Origin: Simplicispira lacusdiani | Lineage (GTDB): Bacteria; Pseudomonadota; Gammaproteobacteria; Burkholderiales; Burkholderiaceae_C | Length of the DNA stretch: 64,000 nucleotides | Reading direction: 5' to 3' | NCBI RefSeq assembly: GCF_003604195.1 | Contig: NZ_QXGR01000002.1 | Coordinates: forward strand, 310,001-374,000 | Shown here: piece by piece, positions 18,291 through 27,622 of the stretch | How the letters are laid out: the number at the start of each line of letters is the position of its first letter | Position numbering within the stretch: position 1 is the first letter of the stretch | The notes under the pieces: model-generated | What the model was told of the DNA's origin: nothing | The model's input: the letters and a program-made list of their open reading frames with translations, nothing else | The model's database searches: none | Translations under genes and position numbers: made by a program

Positions 18291-19307
18291 TCAGAAGCGC
18301 TCGTGCGCCCCCAGGTAGCGCCACTGCCCCACGGGCAGGTTGCCCAGCGTGACGCGGCCGATGCGGATGCGCTTGAGGCCCACCACCTTCAGGCCCACCA
18401 ATTCGCACATGCGGCGGATCTGGCGCTTCTTGCCCTCGGTGAGCACGAAGCGCAGTTGTTCGGGGTTCTGCCACTCCACGCGCGCGGGCTTGAGCGGCTG
18501 GCCGTCCAGGCTCAGGCCATGGCGCAGGCGTTCGAGCTGCTCGCGCGGGAACACCGCTTGCACGTTGGTGCTGACGGGGTCGCGTTCGTCAATCTCCTGC
18601 AGCGGCTCGGCGCGCGCGCCCGGCGGCAGGGCGCGCAGCGGGCCCGGCCCCTGGTAGACCACGCGCACGAGGTATTCCTTGTCCATCGTCGAGTCCTCGC
18701 CGATGATCTGCCGCGCCACGCGCCCGTCCTGCGTGAGCACCAGCAGGCCCACCGAGTCGATGTCGAGCCGCCCGGCCGGCGCCAGGCCGCGCAGGTGTGG
18801 CGGCGTGAAGCGCAGGCCGCTCGGGTCTTCGCGCCAATGGGTGCGCGGGTTGATCAGCGCCACGGCGGGCTGGTGCCCGTCCTCGGCCTGGCCCGACACA
18901 TAGCCGATGGGCTTGTTCAGCAGGATGGTGACCTGGCTGTCCTGCTGGCGCTGCGCCGCGCGCTCGACGGTGACGCGGTCCTGCGGCGTGACCTTGACGC
19001 CCATTTCGGCCACCTGGCCGTTGACGTAGACCCAGCCGCGCGCGATCCAGTCGTCGGCCTCGCGGCGCGAGCACAGGCCCAGCTCGGCCAGGCGCTTGTT
19101 CAGGCGCGTGCCGCCCTCTCCGCTGGCGGGCGCAGCCGGTGGCGGCGCGGCGCGTGGCGGGCGTGGCGCCGGGGTGGCGCCGCGCGGCGCCGGCGCGGAG
19201 GGCCGGGGGGGCGGTGCGGCGGCCGGGGCCGCCGGGCGGCGCAGCGTCAGGCGGCGGGAGGCGGCGGGTTCAGGCGGCGCGGCGGGCGGGCGGGGGCTGG
19301 AAGGCAT
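18291..19307 (-). CDS. 23S rRNA pseudouridine synthase, RluB/RluF-like
   Basis: Residues about 65-110 of this 338-residue protein are an S4 RNA-binding domain ([20 protein letters not shown]). The catalytic core has [18 protein letters not shown] with the essential Asp, DKEYLVRV, and [19 protein letters not shown]. It isomerises a uridine in 23S rRNA; RluF is the closest guess, but RluB-type specificity cannot be excluded. The first 60 residues are a Pro/Ala-rich tail absent from shorter homologues. The start at 19307 gives this tail; a later start is possible but none has better support. Confidence 0.88.
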   Translation of the reverse strand: MPSSPRPPAAPPEPAASRRLTLRRPAAPAAAPPPRPSAPAPRGATPAPRPPRAAPPPAAPASGEGGTRLNKRLAELGLCSRREADDWIARGWVYVNGQVAEMGVKVTPQDRVTVERAAQRQQDSQVTILLNKPIGYVSGQAEDGHQPAVALINPRTHWREDPSGLRFTPPHLRGLAPAGRLDIDSVGLLVLTQDGRVARQIIGEDSTMDKEYLVRVVYQGPGPLRALPPGARAEPLQEIDERDPVSTNVQAVFPREQLERLRHGLSLDGQPLKPARVEWQNPEQLRFVLTEGKKRQIRRMCELVGLKVVGLKRIRIGRVTLGNLPVGQWRYLGAHERF

Positions 19308-19360
19308 GGTGTCGGTGTGCTTGCAAGGGGGCGCGGCGGCGGTGCCGGCGGCGCCAGGGT

Positions 19361-21694
19361 TCAGGCGTGTTGGGCGTGCCAGGCCAGGAAATCGTCGACC
19401 GGCAGCGGCCGGCTGATGTGGTAGCCCTGCGCCTCGTCGCAGGCCAGCACGCGCAGGCGCTCCAGGATGTCGGCATTCTCCACGCCCTCGGCCACCACGC
19501 TCAGGCCCAGATTGTGCGCCAGGTCGATGGTGGAGCGCACGATCTGCGCGTCGCCCTCCCCGGCCTGCATGCCCATCACGAAGGATTTGTCGATCTTCAG
19601 CTCCTGCACCGGCAGGCGCCGCAGGTAGGCGAGCGATGAGTAGCCCGTGCCGAAATCGTCGATGGAGAGCTTGAAGCCTTGTTGCGACAGGCGGTTGAGC
19701 ATGGCCTCGGCACGCTGCGGGTCGTCCATGATGGCGCTCTCGGTGATCTCCAGGCAGAAGCTCGCGGCCTGCACGCCGTGGCGCGCGAGGATGGCCTCCA
19801 GCCGCGCGCTCAGCTCGATGTCGAGCAGGTCGCGCGTGGACAGGTTGACCGACACGCGCAGCCCCAGCGGCCGCACGCGCGCGTCGGCCAGCAGGCGCGC
19901 CACGGCCTCGAAGATCCACAGCGTGAGCTGGCGCACGAAGCCGGTCTGCTCGGCGAAGGGGATGAACTCCATCGGCGGCACCAGGCCGCGCTGCGGGTGC
20001 TGCCAGCGCACCAGGGCCTCGGCCGCGTGTCCTGCCTGGCCGTGCAGCGCCACCTTGGGCTGCAGGTACAGGCGCAGTTCGCCCCGCTCGACGGCGCGGC
20101 GCAGGTCGCCCAGCAGCGTCAGGGTCTGCACGCTCGCCGAGTCGAACGCCGGGTCGTAGAGCAGGGCCACGCTCAGATGGCGCTTGGCCGCGTACATCGC
20201 GATCTCAGCGCGGTTGAGCAGGGTGTCGGCATCCTGCGCGTCGCCCGGCCAGCAGGCGATGCCGATGCCGGCGCTCAGGTCCACCGTCTGGTCGTCAAAG
20301 TCCAGCGGTGTCTCGAAGGAGCGCGCGATGCCCTCGGCCACTTCCAGGGCCTGGGCACCATCGGTGTCGTGCAGCAGCAGGGCGAATTCGTTGCCACCGA
20401 CACGCGCCACCAGATCGCCCGGCGCGTGCACATGGGGGCGCAGCCGCCCCGCCACGGCCTGCAGCAGGCGGTCGCCGAAGGCATAGCCGAGCACGTCGTT
20501 GACATGCTTGAAACGGTCCAGGTCGAGCAGCAGCACGGCCAGCGGCCGGGGCGGGCTGCGGGGCGTGCCGATGGCCTGCATGACCGCCATGCGGAAGCGC
20601 TCGCGGTTGGGCAGGCCGGTGAGGCGGTCGCGGTAGGCCAGGTCGCGCACCTTGGCCTGCTGGCGCGCGATGTCCAGGCGCATGTGGTCGAACGAGCGCG
20701 CCAGGTCGCCGATCTCGTCAGCCCGCGCGGTGTGCTCCATGGGCACGCTGTAGTCGCCGCTGGCGAGCCGGTGCGTGGCCGCCAGCAGCGAGCGCAGCGG
20801 CGTGGTCACGCGCCGCGCCATGGCGCCGCTGCCCAGGGCGAACAGCAGCACGCCCCCCGCGGTGATGGTGGCCAGCAGGAACTGCAGCTGCCGATAGGGC
20901 GCCACCACGGCATCGACCGAGCGCAGCAGCAGGGCCTGCACCTCGCCGCCCACGGCGTCGAGCCGGCTGGTGCGCACCAGCAAGATACCGGCCTCGGTTT
21001 CCAGCTCCGACACGGGCCCGGCCGACGCGCGCAGCGGCGCGGCCACGGCCGGCGCGAGGGTGCTGACCGGCAGCGAGACGGCGCCTTCCGGCGTGCGCAC
21101 GCGCACGGCCACGTCCACAGCAAGCAACTGGCGCATCTCGTCGGCCAGCGGCTGGCCGACCGGGAAGCCCATGAGCACCCAGCCGATCACCAGCGGCGCC
21201 TTCAGCGGCACCATGACGAACTGGTAGGGCCGCCCGTCCATCACCGCCACCTGGCTGCCCTGCGGCTGCGCGGCCAGGGCCCGCACCACCTGCGCCAGGG
21301 AGGCGGGCATCTGCTGCATGCCCCCCGCGAGGCTGACGGCGCGCGGCGCCAGCTGCGTATCGAGCAGTGCCGTGGCGGCCGCGCCGATGCGGCCGCCGTG
21401 GTTCTCCAGCGCCGACTGGATGGTTTCCTGGTCGCCCGAGGCGACCGCCGCGCGGAAGCCGTAGTCGGCCGCGAGCAGCGCCGAGCCCTGGCGCAGGCGC
21501 TCGGCGTTCTGCTCCAGCAGCCGGTGCCAGACGCGCTCGTCGGTGTCGAGTTCGCGCGCGATCTGGCCGCGCGCGTTGCGGTCGATGCCGCGGTTCACCA
21601 CGGCGAAGCCCGCGGCCTGCACGATCAGCAGCAGCAGCAGCGAGATGCCCACCAGCCGCAGGATCAGGCTGTGGCGGATCGGGCGCGGCTTCAA
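19361..21694 (-). CDS. Membrane-bound GGDEF/EAL protein with degenerate GGDEF motif
   Basis: The 777-residue protein has a membrane span at about 9-32, a periplasmic sensor region to about 270, a second span at about 271-292, a HAMP linker, GGDEF domain and EAL domain. The GGDEF signature reads GGNEF at 433-437, so diguanylate cyclase activity is doubtful. The EAL domain keeps EAL at 559-561, [19 protein letters not shown] and AEGVEN, so c-di-GMP hydrolysis is likely. Its ATG overlaps the stop of the cupredoxin-like gene by four bases, suggesting that an extracytoplasmic signal connected with that protein feeds into it. Confidence 0.93.
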   Translation of the reverse strand: MKPRPIRHSLILRLVGISLLLLLIVQAAGFAVVNRGIDRNARGQIARELDTDERVWHRLLEQNAERLRQGSALLAADYGFRAAVASGDQETIQSALENHGGRIGAAATALLDTQLAPRAVSLAGGMQQMPASLAQVVRALAAQPQGSQVAVMDGRPYQFVMVPLKAPLVIGWVLMGFPVGQPLADEMRQLLAVDVAVRVRTPEGAVSLPVSTLAPAVAAPLRASAGPVSELETEAGILLVRTSRLDAVGGEVQALLLRSVDAVVAPYRQLQFLLATITAGGVLLFALGSGAMARRVTTPLRSLLAATHRLASGDYSVPMEHTARADEIGDLARSFDHMRLDIARQQAKVRDLAYRDRLTGLPNRERFRMAVMQAIGTPRSPPRPLAVLLLDLDRFKHVNDVLGYAFGDRLLQAVAGRLRPHVHAPGDLVARVGGNEFALLLHDTDGAQALEVAEGIARSFETPLDFDDQTVDLSAGIGIACWPGDAQDADTLLNRAEIAMYAAKRHLSVALLYDPAFDSASVQTLTLLGDLRRAVERGELRLYLQPKVALHGQAGHAAEALVRWQHPQRGLVPPMEFIPFAEQTGFVRQLTLWIFEAVARLLADARVRPLGLRVSVNLSTRDLLDIELSARLEAILARHGVQAASFCLEITESAIMDDPQRAEAMLNRLSQQGFKLSIDDFGTGYSSLAYLRRLPVQELKIDKSFVMGMQAGEGDAQIVRSTIDLAHNLGLSVVAEGVENADILERLRVLACDEAQGYHISRPLPVDDFLAWHAQHA

Positions 21695-22302
21695 GGCTGC
21701 AGCCCCATCATGCGCACGGTCGCAGCGGCGCCGCTGGCGGGCACGGTCAGCGCCTGCTCCGGCACGGGCACGCCCACCGGCAGCCGGGGATGCCAGGCGC
21801 GAAGGCGGTAGCTGCCCGGGGGGACGTCGGTGATCGGCACCGCGCCGGAGGCCGGCGTCTGCGCGTAATAGGGCGTGTCGAGCACGACGATCCAGCCGAC
21901 CATGTGGTCATGGATGTTGCAGCCCAGCACCACGACGCCCGGCTGGTCAAAGCGCACAGGATGGGCCGGGGTGCCGGCGTAGAGCTTGAGCTCGAATGGC
22001 TTCGCGGGCGAGAACGAATACACGTGGTGGCGCACCGTGTCGCGGTTCGGGAAGCGCACCTCGGTGCCCGTGGTCAGCACCAGCACGCCTGGGACGAATG
22101 TCTTTTTCTCCTGCGACATCTCCTGCTCGGCCAGGGGCCGCACCTGGCGCCGCGCCTCGGCCGACTCCAGGAACACCACCGCGTCCGCCAGGGGCTTGCC
22201 CGCCGCGTCCTGCACCTCGACCCGCACGCCGACCGCCCCGGCGCCCACGGCCATGCCGAAGCCCAGCACCGCCAAGGTCAGGCCGCGCGCGCGATGGCTC
22301 AT
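21691..22302 (-). CDS. Secreted cupredoxin-like (methylamine utilisation-type) protein
   Basis: The 203-residue protein begins with a signal peptide (LTLAVLGFGMAVGAGAVG). A domain with the copper-site pattern follows: TVRHHVYSFSPAKPFELKLY and, later, VVLGCNIHDHMVGWIVVLD, giving His, Cys, His and Met ligands like plastocyanin. Annotated relatives are often called methylamine utilisation proteins. The C-terminal part VPPGSYRLRAWHP resembles a carboxypeptidase-regulatory-like beta domain. It overlaps both neighbours by four bases, so the three genes form one translationally coupled unit. Confidence 0.85.
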   Translation of the reverse strand: MSHRARGLTLAVLGFGMAVGAGAVGVRVEVQDAAGKPLADAVVFLESAEARRQVRPLAEQEMSQEKKTFVPGVLVLTTGTEVRFPNRDTVRHHVYSFSPAKPFELKLYAGTPAHPVRFDQPGVVVLGCNIHDHMVGWIVVLDTPYYAQTPASGAVPITDVPPGSYRLRAWHPRLPVGVPVPEQALTVPASGAAATVRMMGLQP

Positions 22303-23195
22303 GGCGCGATGGCCATGCCCCGCAGGGGGCTGCCGTCGCCCACCAGGCCCATGGGCGTGGCGCGGCCGGTCTCCAGGTCCACGGTGTAGAGGCGGGTGCG
22401 GGCATCGCCGCTGGTGCGCGCCGCCAGCAGGGCGGTGTTGCCCACGTCGGCGATGTCGAAGGACGCATCGGTCAGCGGCCCCAGGCCCAGCGGCCCGACG
22501 GTGCGCAATTGCCCCGTGTTGGGCGAAACGGCAGGGGTGGCCCCCTCGCGCGAGCCCTGCAGGGCCAGCACGCCCAGCGCGCGGTCGATGGCGTAGTTGG
22601 TGGTGAGCTTGTCGTCCTGGGTGTTGTAGGTGTAGGCCGCCGCGACGATGTCCGGGTGGCGGCCCGCGTGCGTGTCGCTCCAGGCATAGCGCAGCGCGGG
22701 ATCGGTCTGCACGCCTCCGGTGGCGGGGTCGCCGTCGACCAGCGCGCCGGTGTCGGGGTGCAGGCGCAGGTTCTGTCCGGCGTTGGAGACCACGCGGATG
22801 CGGTCGGCGGCCGGGTTGAAGTCGAAGCCGAACGCCGTGCCGCGCAGGGGAACGGCCAACGGCGCGGCGCCCACCGGGCTCAGCGCGCCCGAGGCCACGT
22901 CCAGGGTGTAGAGACGCCCCGCCTGCGACAGCGCATACAGCACGCCCCGGGCGACCCGGTAGTCGATGCCCACGAGCTGCTCGCCCGGCGCCAGGCCGGT
23001 CACGGGGCGGCGTTCGAGGATGCGCTGGGGCTCTCCGGCATGGAACAGGATCAGCTCGTGCTGCGCCGTGACCGCCACCACCTGTTCGCCCAGCCCGGCG
23101 GCTGGCGCCAGCGAGCCGGCGCAGGCCGCCAGCAGGGCGCTGGCCAGCAGGCCGGCCGCCAAGCCCGGGCGGCAGGAATTCGATGTCGATGCCAT
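22299..23195 (-). CDS. DUF4394 domain lipoprotein
   Basis: The 298-residue protein has an N-terminal signal with a lipobox-like LLAAC. The body matches the DUF4394 family: beta-propeller-like repeats such as VGIDYRVARGVLYALSQ, FDFNPAADRIRVVSNAGQNL and TNYAIDRALGVLALQ. The function of the family is not known; location at the outer membrane or periplasm is inferred. ATG at 23195 is preferred over GTG at 23204 because GGAGG lies 8 bases before it. It is the first gene of the unit with the cupredoxin-like and GGDEF/EAL genes. Confidence 0.85.
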   Translation of the reverse strand: MASTSNSCRPGLAAGLLASALLAACAGSLAPAAGLGEQVVAVTAQHELILFHAGEPQRILERRPVTGLAPGEQLVGIDYRVARGVLYALSQAGRLYTLDVASGALSPVGAAPLAVPLRGTAFGFDFNPAADRIRVVSNAGQNLRLHPDTGALVDGDPATGGVQTDPALRYAWSDTHAGRHPDIVAAAYTYNTQDDKLTTNYAIDRALGVLALQGSREGATPAVSPNTGQLRTVGPLGLGPLTDASFDIADVGNTALLAARTSGDARTRLYTVDLETGRATPMGLVGDGSPLRGMAIAP

Positions 23196-23285
23196 GGCCG
23201 TCACCTCCGATTCATTGCCTCCGGTTATACCTGATGCGCGCCGCCCGGCGCCCCCGGGGGTTTGCCCGCATGGTCGAAAAGAATC

Positions 23286-23340
23286 ATCAAAAAAGATAGC
23301 GGCTAGCGCATTTCTGCAGGGCGCTACAGCCGTTTTTTTG
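23286..23340. repeat. Dispersed palindromic repeat, copy C
   Basis: ATCAAAAAAGATAGCGGCTA, GCGCATTTCTGCAGGGCGC and TACAGCCGTTTTTTTGC form an imperfect palindrome of the same family as copy B. It is located downstream of the Crp-type gene and upstream of the DUF4394 gene on the minus strand. Confidence 0.85.
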
Positions 23341-23359
23341 CAATATCTCGACCCGCGCC

Positions 23360-24070
23360 CTATTGCATCACGCTGGAGCGCAAGGCCGCGAGATTCAGCA
23401 CGCGCAGCCCCCCGTATTCCACGCGGATGGTGCCCTGGGCCTCCAGCGCCGTCAGCGCCTCATTGACGCGCTGGCGCGACAGGCCCACCAGGTAGGCCAG
23501 TTCCTGCTGGGTGATGCGCAGCACCTCGCCCACGCCCGGGTACAGGGCCGAGTTGAACAGCACGGCCAGGCTGCGCGCCACGCGGGCATCGGGGTTGTTC
23601 AGACGGTCGATCTCGCGCGCCGCGATGAACTGGCCCAGGCGTTCGTTGAGCTGGTTCATGACGTAGCGGTTGAAGCCGATGGAGTGGTCGAGCAGCCAGT
23701 GGAAGCTGTCGATCGGCAACCCGGCCACCACGCTCTTGCGCAGCGCCTGGATGTTGTAGCGGTAGGGTTCGCGCTTGAGCGCCGTGCCCTCGCCGAACCA
23801 GCCACCCGGTGGCAGGCCCGCGAAGGTCATGGTGCCGCCGTCCACGCTGTCGTTGCTCATCTTGAGCAGGCCTTCGATCACGCCGAACCAGTAGGTGACG
23901 GGCCGGCCGATGCGGCAGACGTAGTCGCCGGCGCGCGCATCGCCCACCAGCAGCGCCGCGACGGCGCGCTCGCGCTCCTGCGGCTGGAGCAGCGGCAGCC
24001 AGGGAATGCCGGCCAGTTCCTCGGAGGAGGGCTGGCGGCGGCGATGGTGCAATGACAGATCCTGGTTCAT
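23360..24070 (-). CDS. Crp/Fnr-family transcriptional regulator
   Basis: The 236-residue protein has a cyclic-nucleotide-binding-like domain at about residues 30-150 (GDYVCRIGRPVTYWFGVIEG, GLPPGGWFGEGTALK) and a C-terminal winged helix (RITQQELAYLVGLSRQRVNE). It lacks the N-terminal cysteine cluster of Fnr, so it is not an iron-sulfur oxygen sensor. The ligand is unknown. The start at 24070 is chosen for fit to the family; in-frame extension upstream is unrelated. It is divergent from the receptor gene at 24319, and a repeated operator-like sequence lies between them at 24227-24246. Confidence 0.9.
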   Translation of the reverse strand: MNQDLSLHHRRRQPSSEELAGIPWLPLLQPQERERAVAALLVGDARAGDYVCRIGRPVTYWFGVIEGLLKMSNDSVDGGTMTFAGLPPGGWFGEGTALKREPYRYNIQALRKSVVAGLPIDSFHWLLDHSIGFNRYVMNQLNERLGQFIAAREIDRLNNPDARVARSLAVLFNSALYPGVGEVLRITQQELAYLVGLSRQRVNEALTALEAQGTIRVEYGGLRVLNLAALRSSVMQ

Positions 24071-24226
24071 GCGGTGCGAAAGGGGTGGGCGGGCCTCGGC
24101 TCCCAGCCACCGGATTGTCATGAGGAAACCGGCGGGAACCTTACACGCCACCGCGTCCCACCGCCCTTCCTGTCAGGAAAGGGGGGCATATTCCGCGACG
24201 CGGCGGTACGGGAATACCATGACCCC

Positions 24227-24246
24227 AATTGTCGTCGCAAGGACAA
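24227..24246. promoter_or_regulatory. Operator-like sequence, copy 1 (shared with 25543-25562)
   Basis: AATTGTCGTCGCAAGGACAA contains the half-sites TTGTC and GACAA eight bases apart. A copy with one difference is found upstream of the ligase-liv operon. Located between the Crp-type regulator and the first receptor gene, it could be that regulator's binding site. Confidence 0.65.
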
Positions 24247-24318
24247 AATAATTCCAATCTGCGCCCGATGATGCGGCCGTCCGGGCGCGGCCCGCCCCCT
24301 CTTCCAGGAGACTGCCCC

Positions 24319-25491
24319 ATGAACGACCCGCGCAACCCCCTTTCGCGCCCCTCCCCCCTTCTCGCGCGCCGCCGGCTGCTGGCCGGCGCCATCGCCCTGC
24401 CCTGGCTGGGCTGGGCCACGCAAGCCAGCGCACAGGAAGGCCCACTGAAGATCTGCCAGTCCACGGCGCTGACCGGCCCGCTGGGCGACCTGGGTTCCGC
24501 CATGCACCAGGGCGCGAAGGCGGCGTTCGCCGTCGCCAACGCACGCGGCGGCGTGCTGGGCCGCAGGATCGAGCTCGAAGCGCTGGACGATGGCTACGAA
24601 ATCCCGCGCGCGCTCGCCAACGTCGACCGGTTCCTGGCCGACAAGGATTGCTTCGCGCTCTTCAACTGCATGGGCACGCCGATGGTCGAGGCCATGCTGC
24701 CCAAGGTGCTCGAATCAGGCATTCCGTTCTTCGCGCCGTTCACCGGCGGGCAACTCAGCCGCGTGCCCGGCGCGCGCAATGTCTTCAACATCCGCGCGAG
24801 CTACGCCGAGGAAGCCGAGAAATGCGTGCAGCACCTGGCCACGCTGGGCATCCGCCGCATTTCGGTGGTCTACCAGAACAACACTTTCGGCAAGGAAGTG
24901 TTCGCGGGCGCGCAGATGGCCATGGAGCGCGCCAAGCTGCCCAACGCCGTCACGGCCACGGTGGAGAACGATGCATCGGACGCCGGCGCCGCCGCGCGCA
25001 AGCTCGCCGAGAGCAATCCCGAGGCGGTGCTGATCGGGCTGGCGGGCAAGCCCGCGCTGGAGTTCGTCAAGGCCTTCCGGCCGCTGCGCACGGGGGTCTC
25101 GCTCTATGCGCTGTCGGTGCTGGGCACCTCGGCCAACGTCAAGGCCCTGGGCGCGCATGCCACGGGGATGGCGATCTCGCAGGTGGTGCCGCTGCCCACC
25201 AATGTGATCACGCCCGTGGTGCGCGACTTCCATCAGGCCATCAAGGCGCTGGAGACGCCCATCGAGCCCTCGCACCTGGCGCTGGAGGGCTACATCAACG
25301 CGCGGGTGTTCATCGACGCGTTGCAGCGCGCCGGCAAGAACCCGACGCGCGCGGCCTTCATCGACGCGACATGGAGCCTCAAGAAGATGGACCTCGGCGG
25401 CTTCGACATCCACGCCACCACGCCCGAGCGCAACGCCTCGCGCTTCGTCGAACTGACCATGGTGGGACGCGATGGCCGCTTCCTGCGCTGA
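24319..25491 (+). CDS. ABC transporter substrate-binding protein (branched-chain amino acid type)
   Basis: The 390-residue protein has a signal sequence with an Arg-rich start (LARRRLLAGAIALPWLG) that could use the Tat or Sec route, cleaved near QASAQ. The mature protein is a type I periplasmic receptor: ICQSTALTGPLGDLGSAMHQ, FAVANARGGVLGRRIELEAL, RISVVYQNNTFGKEVF. This group binds branched-chain amino acids, amides or carboxylic and aromatic acids. CAGGAG precedes the ATG at 24319. A second, different receptor of the same class is encoded within the liv operon at 30572, so this one may widen the substrate range. Confidence 0.9.
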   Translation: MNDPRNPLSRPSPLLARRRLLAGAIALPWLGWATQASAQEGPLKICQSTALTGPLGDLGSAMHQGAKAAFAVANARGGVLGRRIELEALDDGYEIPRALANVDRFLADKDCFALFNCMGTPMVEAMLPKVLESGIPFFAPFTGGQLSRVPGARNVFNIRASYAEEAEKCVQHLATLGIRRISVVYQNNTFGKEVFAGAQMAMERAKLPNAVTATVENDASDAGAAARKLAESNPEAVLIGLAGKPALEFVKAFRPLRTGVSLYALSVLGTSANVKALGAHATGMAISQVVPLPTNVITPVVRDFHQAIKALETPIEPSHLALEGYINARVFIDALQRAGKNPTRAAFIDATWSLKKMDLGGFDIHATTPERNASRFVELTMVGRDGRFLR

Positions 25492-25542
25492 GAACCTTTC
25501 CAGGCCCTGGCGGGGTATTAACCCGATCAGGAGTTTCCCCTA

Positions 25543-25562
25543 AATTGTCGTCGCAAAGACAA
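25543..25562. promoter_or_regulatory. Operator-like sequence, copy 2
   Basis: AATTGTCGTCGCAAAGACAA differs at one base from the sequence at 24227-24246. Both are preceded by CCCC, and they lie 72 and 108 bases before the respective start codons. The 19 of 20 matches in otherwise unrelated intergenic sequence argue for a shared regulatory site. Confidence 0.65.
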
Positions 25563-25670
25563 GATGGCGTCAAAGTCCCGCCTAGGATTGCCATCAGCTT
25601 AGTGGCCCAGGCCACGCTTGCCGGCACCGCCGGACGGACGGACGACATCTTGCAACTGATAGGAACCGGA

Positions 25671-27605
25671 ATGAAGACCACGTTCCCGCAACTGCTGCTC
25701 AAACACGCAGCCGAGCGCCCCACGGACCCGGCGCTGCGCGAAAAAGAATACGGCATTTGGCAGACCTGGACCTGGAAGGACGCCTCGGAGACCGTGCGCC
25801 ATCTGGCCTGCGGCCTGCTCACGCTGGGCTTCCAGCGCGGCCAGAACCTGGCCCTGATCGGCGACAACCGCCCGCACCACTACATGAGCATGGTGGCGGT
25901 GCAGAGCATCGGCGGCGTGCCGATCCCGCTGTACCAGGATGCCGTGGCCTCCGAAATGGCCTTCGTGATGGAAGACGCCGAGGTGCAGTTCCTGTTCGCC
26001 GAGAACCAGGAACAGGTCGACAAGCTGCTCGAAGTGCGCGAGACCGTCCCCAGCATCACCCACATCATCTACGACGATCCGCGCGGCCTGCGCAACTACG
26101 ACCAGCCCGGCCTGATCAGCACGCAGAAGCTCAAGGCGCTGGGCGCCGAGTGGGACCGCGCGCACCCCGGCGCCTGGGAGGCCCTGGTGGCCCAGAACAA
26201 GCCCGATGACGTGTCCGTGATCCTGTACACCTCGGGCACCACCGGCAAGCCCAAGGGCGTGTGCCAGACCCACTACAGCTTCATCGCCTCCGCGCAAGGC
26301 GGTGTCGAGGTCGATGGCCTCAACCCCCACGACAACGTGATCTCCTACCTGCCTCCGGCCTGGGTGGGTGACCACCTGTTCTCGGTGGCGCAGTGGCTGG
26401 TGGCCGGCTTCACCATCAACTGCCCCGAATCGGCCAGCACCGTCTCCATCGACCTGCGCGAGATCGGCCCCACCTACTACTTCGCGCCGCCGCGCGTGTT
26501 CGAGGGCATGCTGACCTCGGTCTCCATCCGCATGGAAGACGCGGCGCCCGCCAAGCGCTGGATGTATGCCAAGGCCATGGACCTGGCCCGCCGCGTGGGC
26601 TCCGACATTCTCGACGGCAAGAGCGTGGGCTTCATGGACCGGCTGCTCTACACCCTGGGCGACATCGCCATCTACGGCCCGCTGCGCAACGTGCTGGGCC
26701 TGTCGCGCATCCGCGTGGCCTACACCGCCGGCGCCGCCATCGGCCCCGATCTGTTCCGCTTCTTCCGCTCCATCGGCATCAACCTCAAGCAGCTCTACGG
26801 GCAGACCGAGACCTGCGCCTATGTGTGCATCCAGAAGAACGGCCAGGTCAAGCTCAACACCGTGGGCCAGGCAGCGCCCGGCATCGAACTGAAGATCGCC
26901 GACAACGGCGAGGTGCTGGTCAAGGGCGTTTCGGTGCTCAAGGAATACTACAAGCGCCCCGACGCCACGGCCGAGGTCATCGACGCCAACGGCTACTTCC
27001 ACACGGGCGATGCCGGCGTGCTCGACCAGGACGGTCACCTGCGCATCATCGACCGCGCCAAGGACGTGGGCAAGCTCAACGGCGGCGCCATGTTCGCGCC
27101 CAACTACATCGAGAACAAGCTCAAGTTCTTCCCGCAGATCAAGGAAGCGGTCTGCTTCGGCCACGGCAAGGACCAGGTCTGCGCCTTCATCAACATCGAC
27201 TACGAGGCCGTGGGCAACTGGGCCGAACGCCAGGGCCTGCCCTACGGCGGCTATGTGGACCTGGCCTCCAAGGCCCAGGTGCTGCAGCTCATCGCCGACT
27301 GCATCGGCCAGGTCAACGCCGACCTGGCGGGCGAGCCCGGCATGTCCGACACGCAGGTGGCGCGCTTCCTCGTGCTGCACAAGGAACTCGACCCCGACGA
27401 CGACGAGCTGACCCGCACCCGCAAGGTGCGCCGCAACTTCATCGCGCAGAAGTACGGCGTGCTGGTCGATGCGCTCTACGGCGGCCTCGCCGAGCAGTTC
27501 ATCGAAACCCAGGTCAAGTTCGAGGATGGCCGCACCGGCAGCGTGAGCGCCACGCTGCGCATCCTCGACGCCAAGACCCATGCGCCTGCCAAGGCCACCG
27601 CCTGA
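25671..27605 (+). CDS. AMP-binding acyl-CoA ligase (long-chain fatty acid/carboxylic acid type)
   Basis: The 644-residue adenylate-forming enzyme activates a carboxylic acid to its CoA thioester with ATP. The core motifs are ILYTSGTTGKPKGV, QLYGQTETCAYVC, and YFHTGDAGVLDQDGHLRIID. It resembles the long-chain acyl-CoA synthetase subgroup often placed beside liv-type transporters in betaproteobacteria. The start MKTTFPQLLLKHAAERP at 25671 is preceded by AGGAACCGG. The liv genes follow closely, so transport and activation are probably coupled. The substrate is not determined by sequence alone. Confidence 0.92.
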   Translation: MKTTFPQLLLKHAAERPTDPALREKEYGIWQTWTWKDASETVRHLACGLLTLGFQRGQNLALIGDNRPHHYMSMVAVQSIGGVPIPLYQDAVASEMAFVMEDAEVQFLFAENQEQVDKLLEVRETVPSITHIIYDDPRGLRNYDQPGLISTQKLKALGAEWDRAHPGAWEALVAQNKPDDVSVILYTSGTTGKPKGVCQTHYSFIASAQGGVEVDGLNPHDNVISYLPPAWVGDHLFSVAQWLVAGFTINCPESASTVSIDLREIGPTYYFAPPRVFEGMLTSVSIRMEDAAPAKRWMYAKAMDLARRVGSDILDGKSVGFMDRLLYTLGDIAIYGPLRNVLGLSRIRVAYTAGAAIGPDLFRFFRSIGINLKQLYGQTETCAYVCIQKNGQVKLNTVGQAAPGIELKIADNGEVLVKGVSVLKEYYKRPDATAEVIDANGYFHTGDAGVLDQDGHLRIIDRAKDVGKLNGGAMFAPNYIENKLKFFPQIKEAVCFGHGKDQVCAFINIDYEAVGNWAERQGLPYGGYVDLASKAQVLQLIADCIGQVNADLAGEPGMSDTQVARFLVLHKELDPDDDELTRTRKVRRNFIAQKYGVLVDALYGGLAEQFIETQVKFEDGRTGSVSATLRILDAKTHAPAKATA

Positions 27606-27622
27606 ACCACCGGAAGCAGCCC

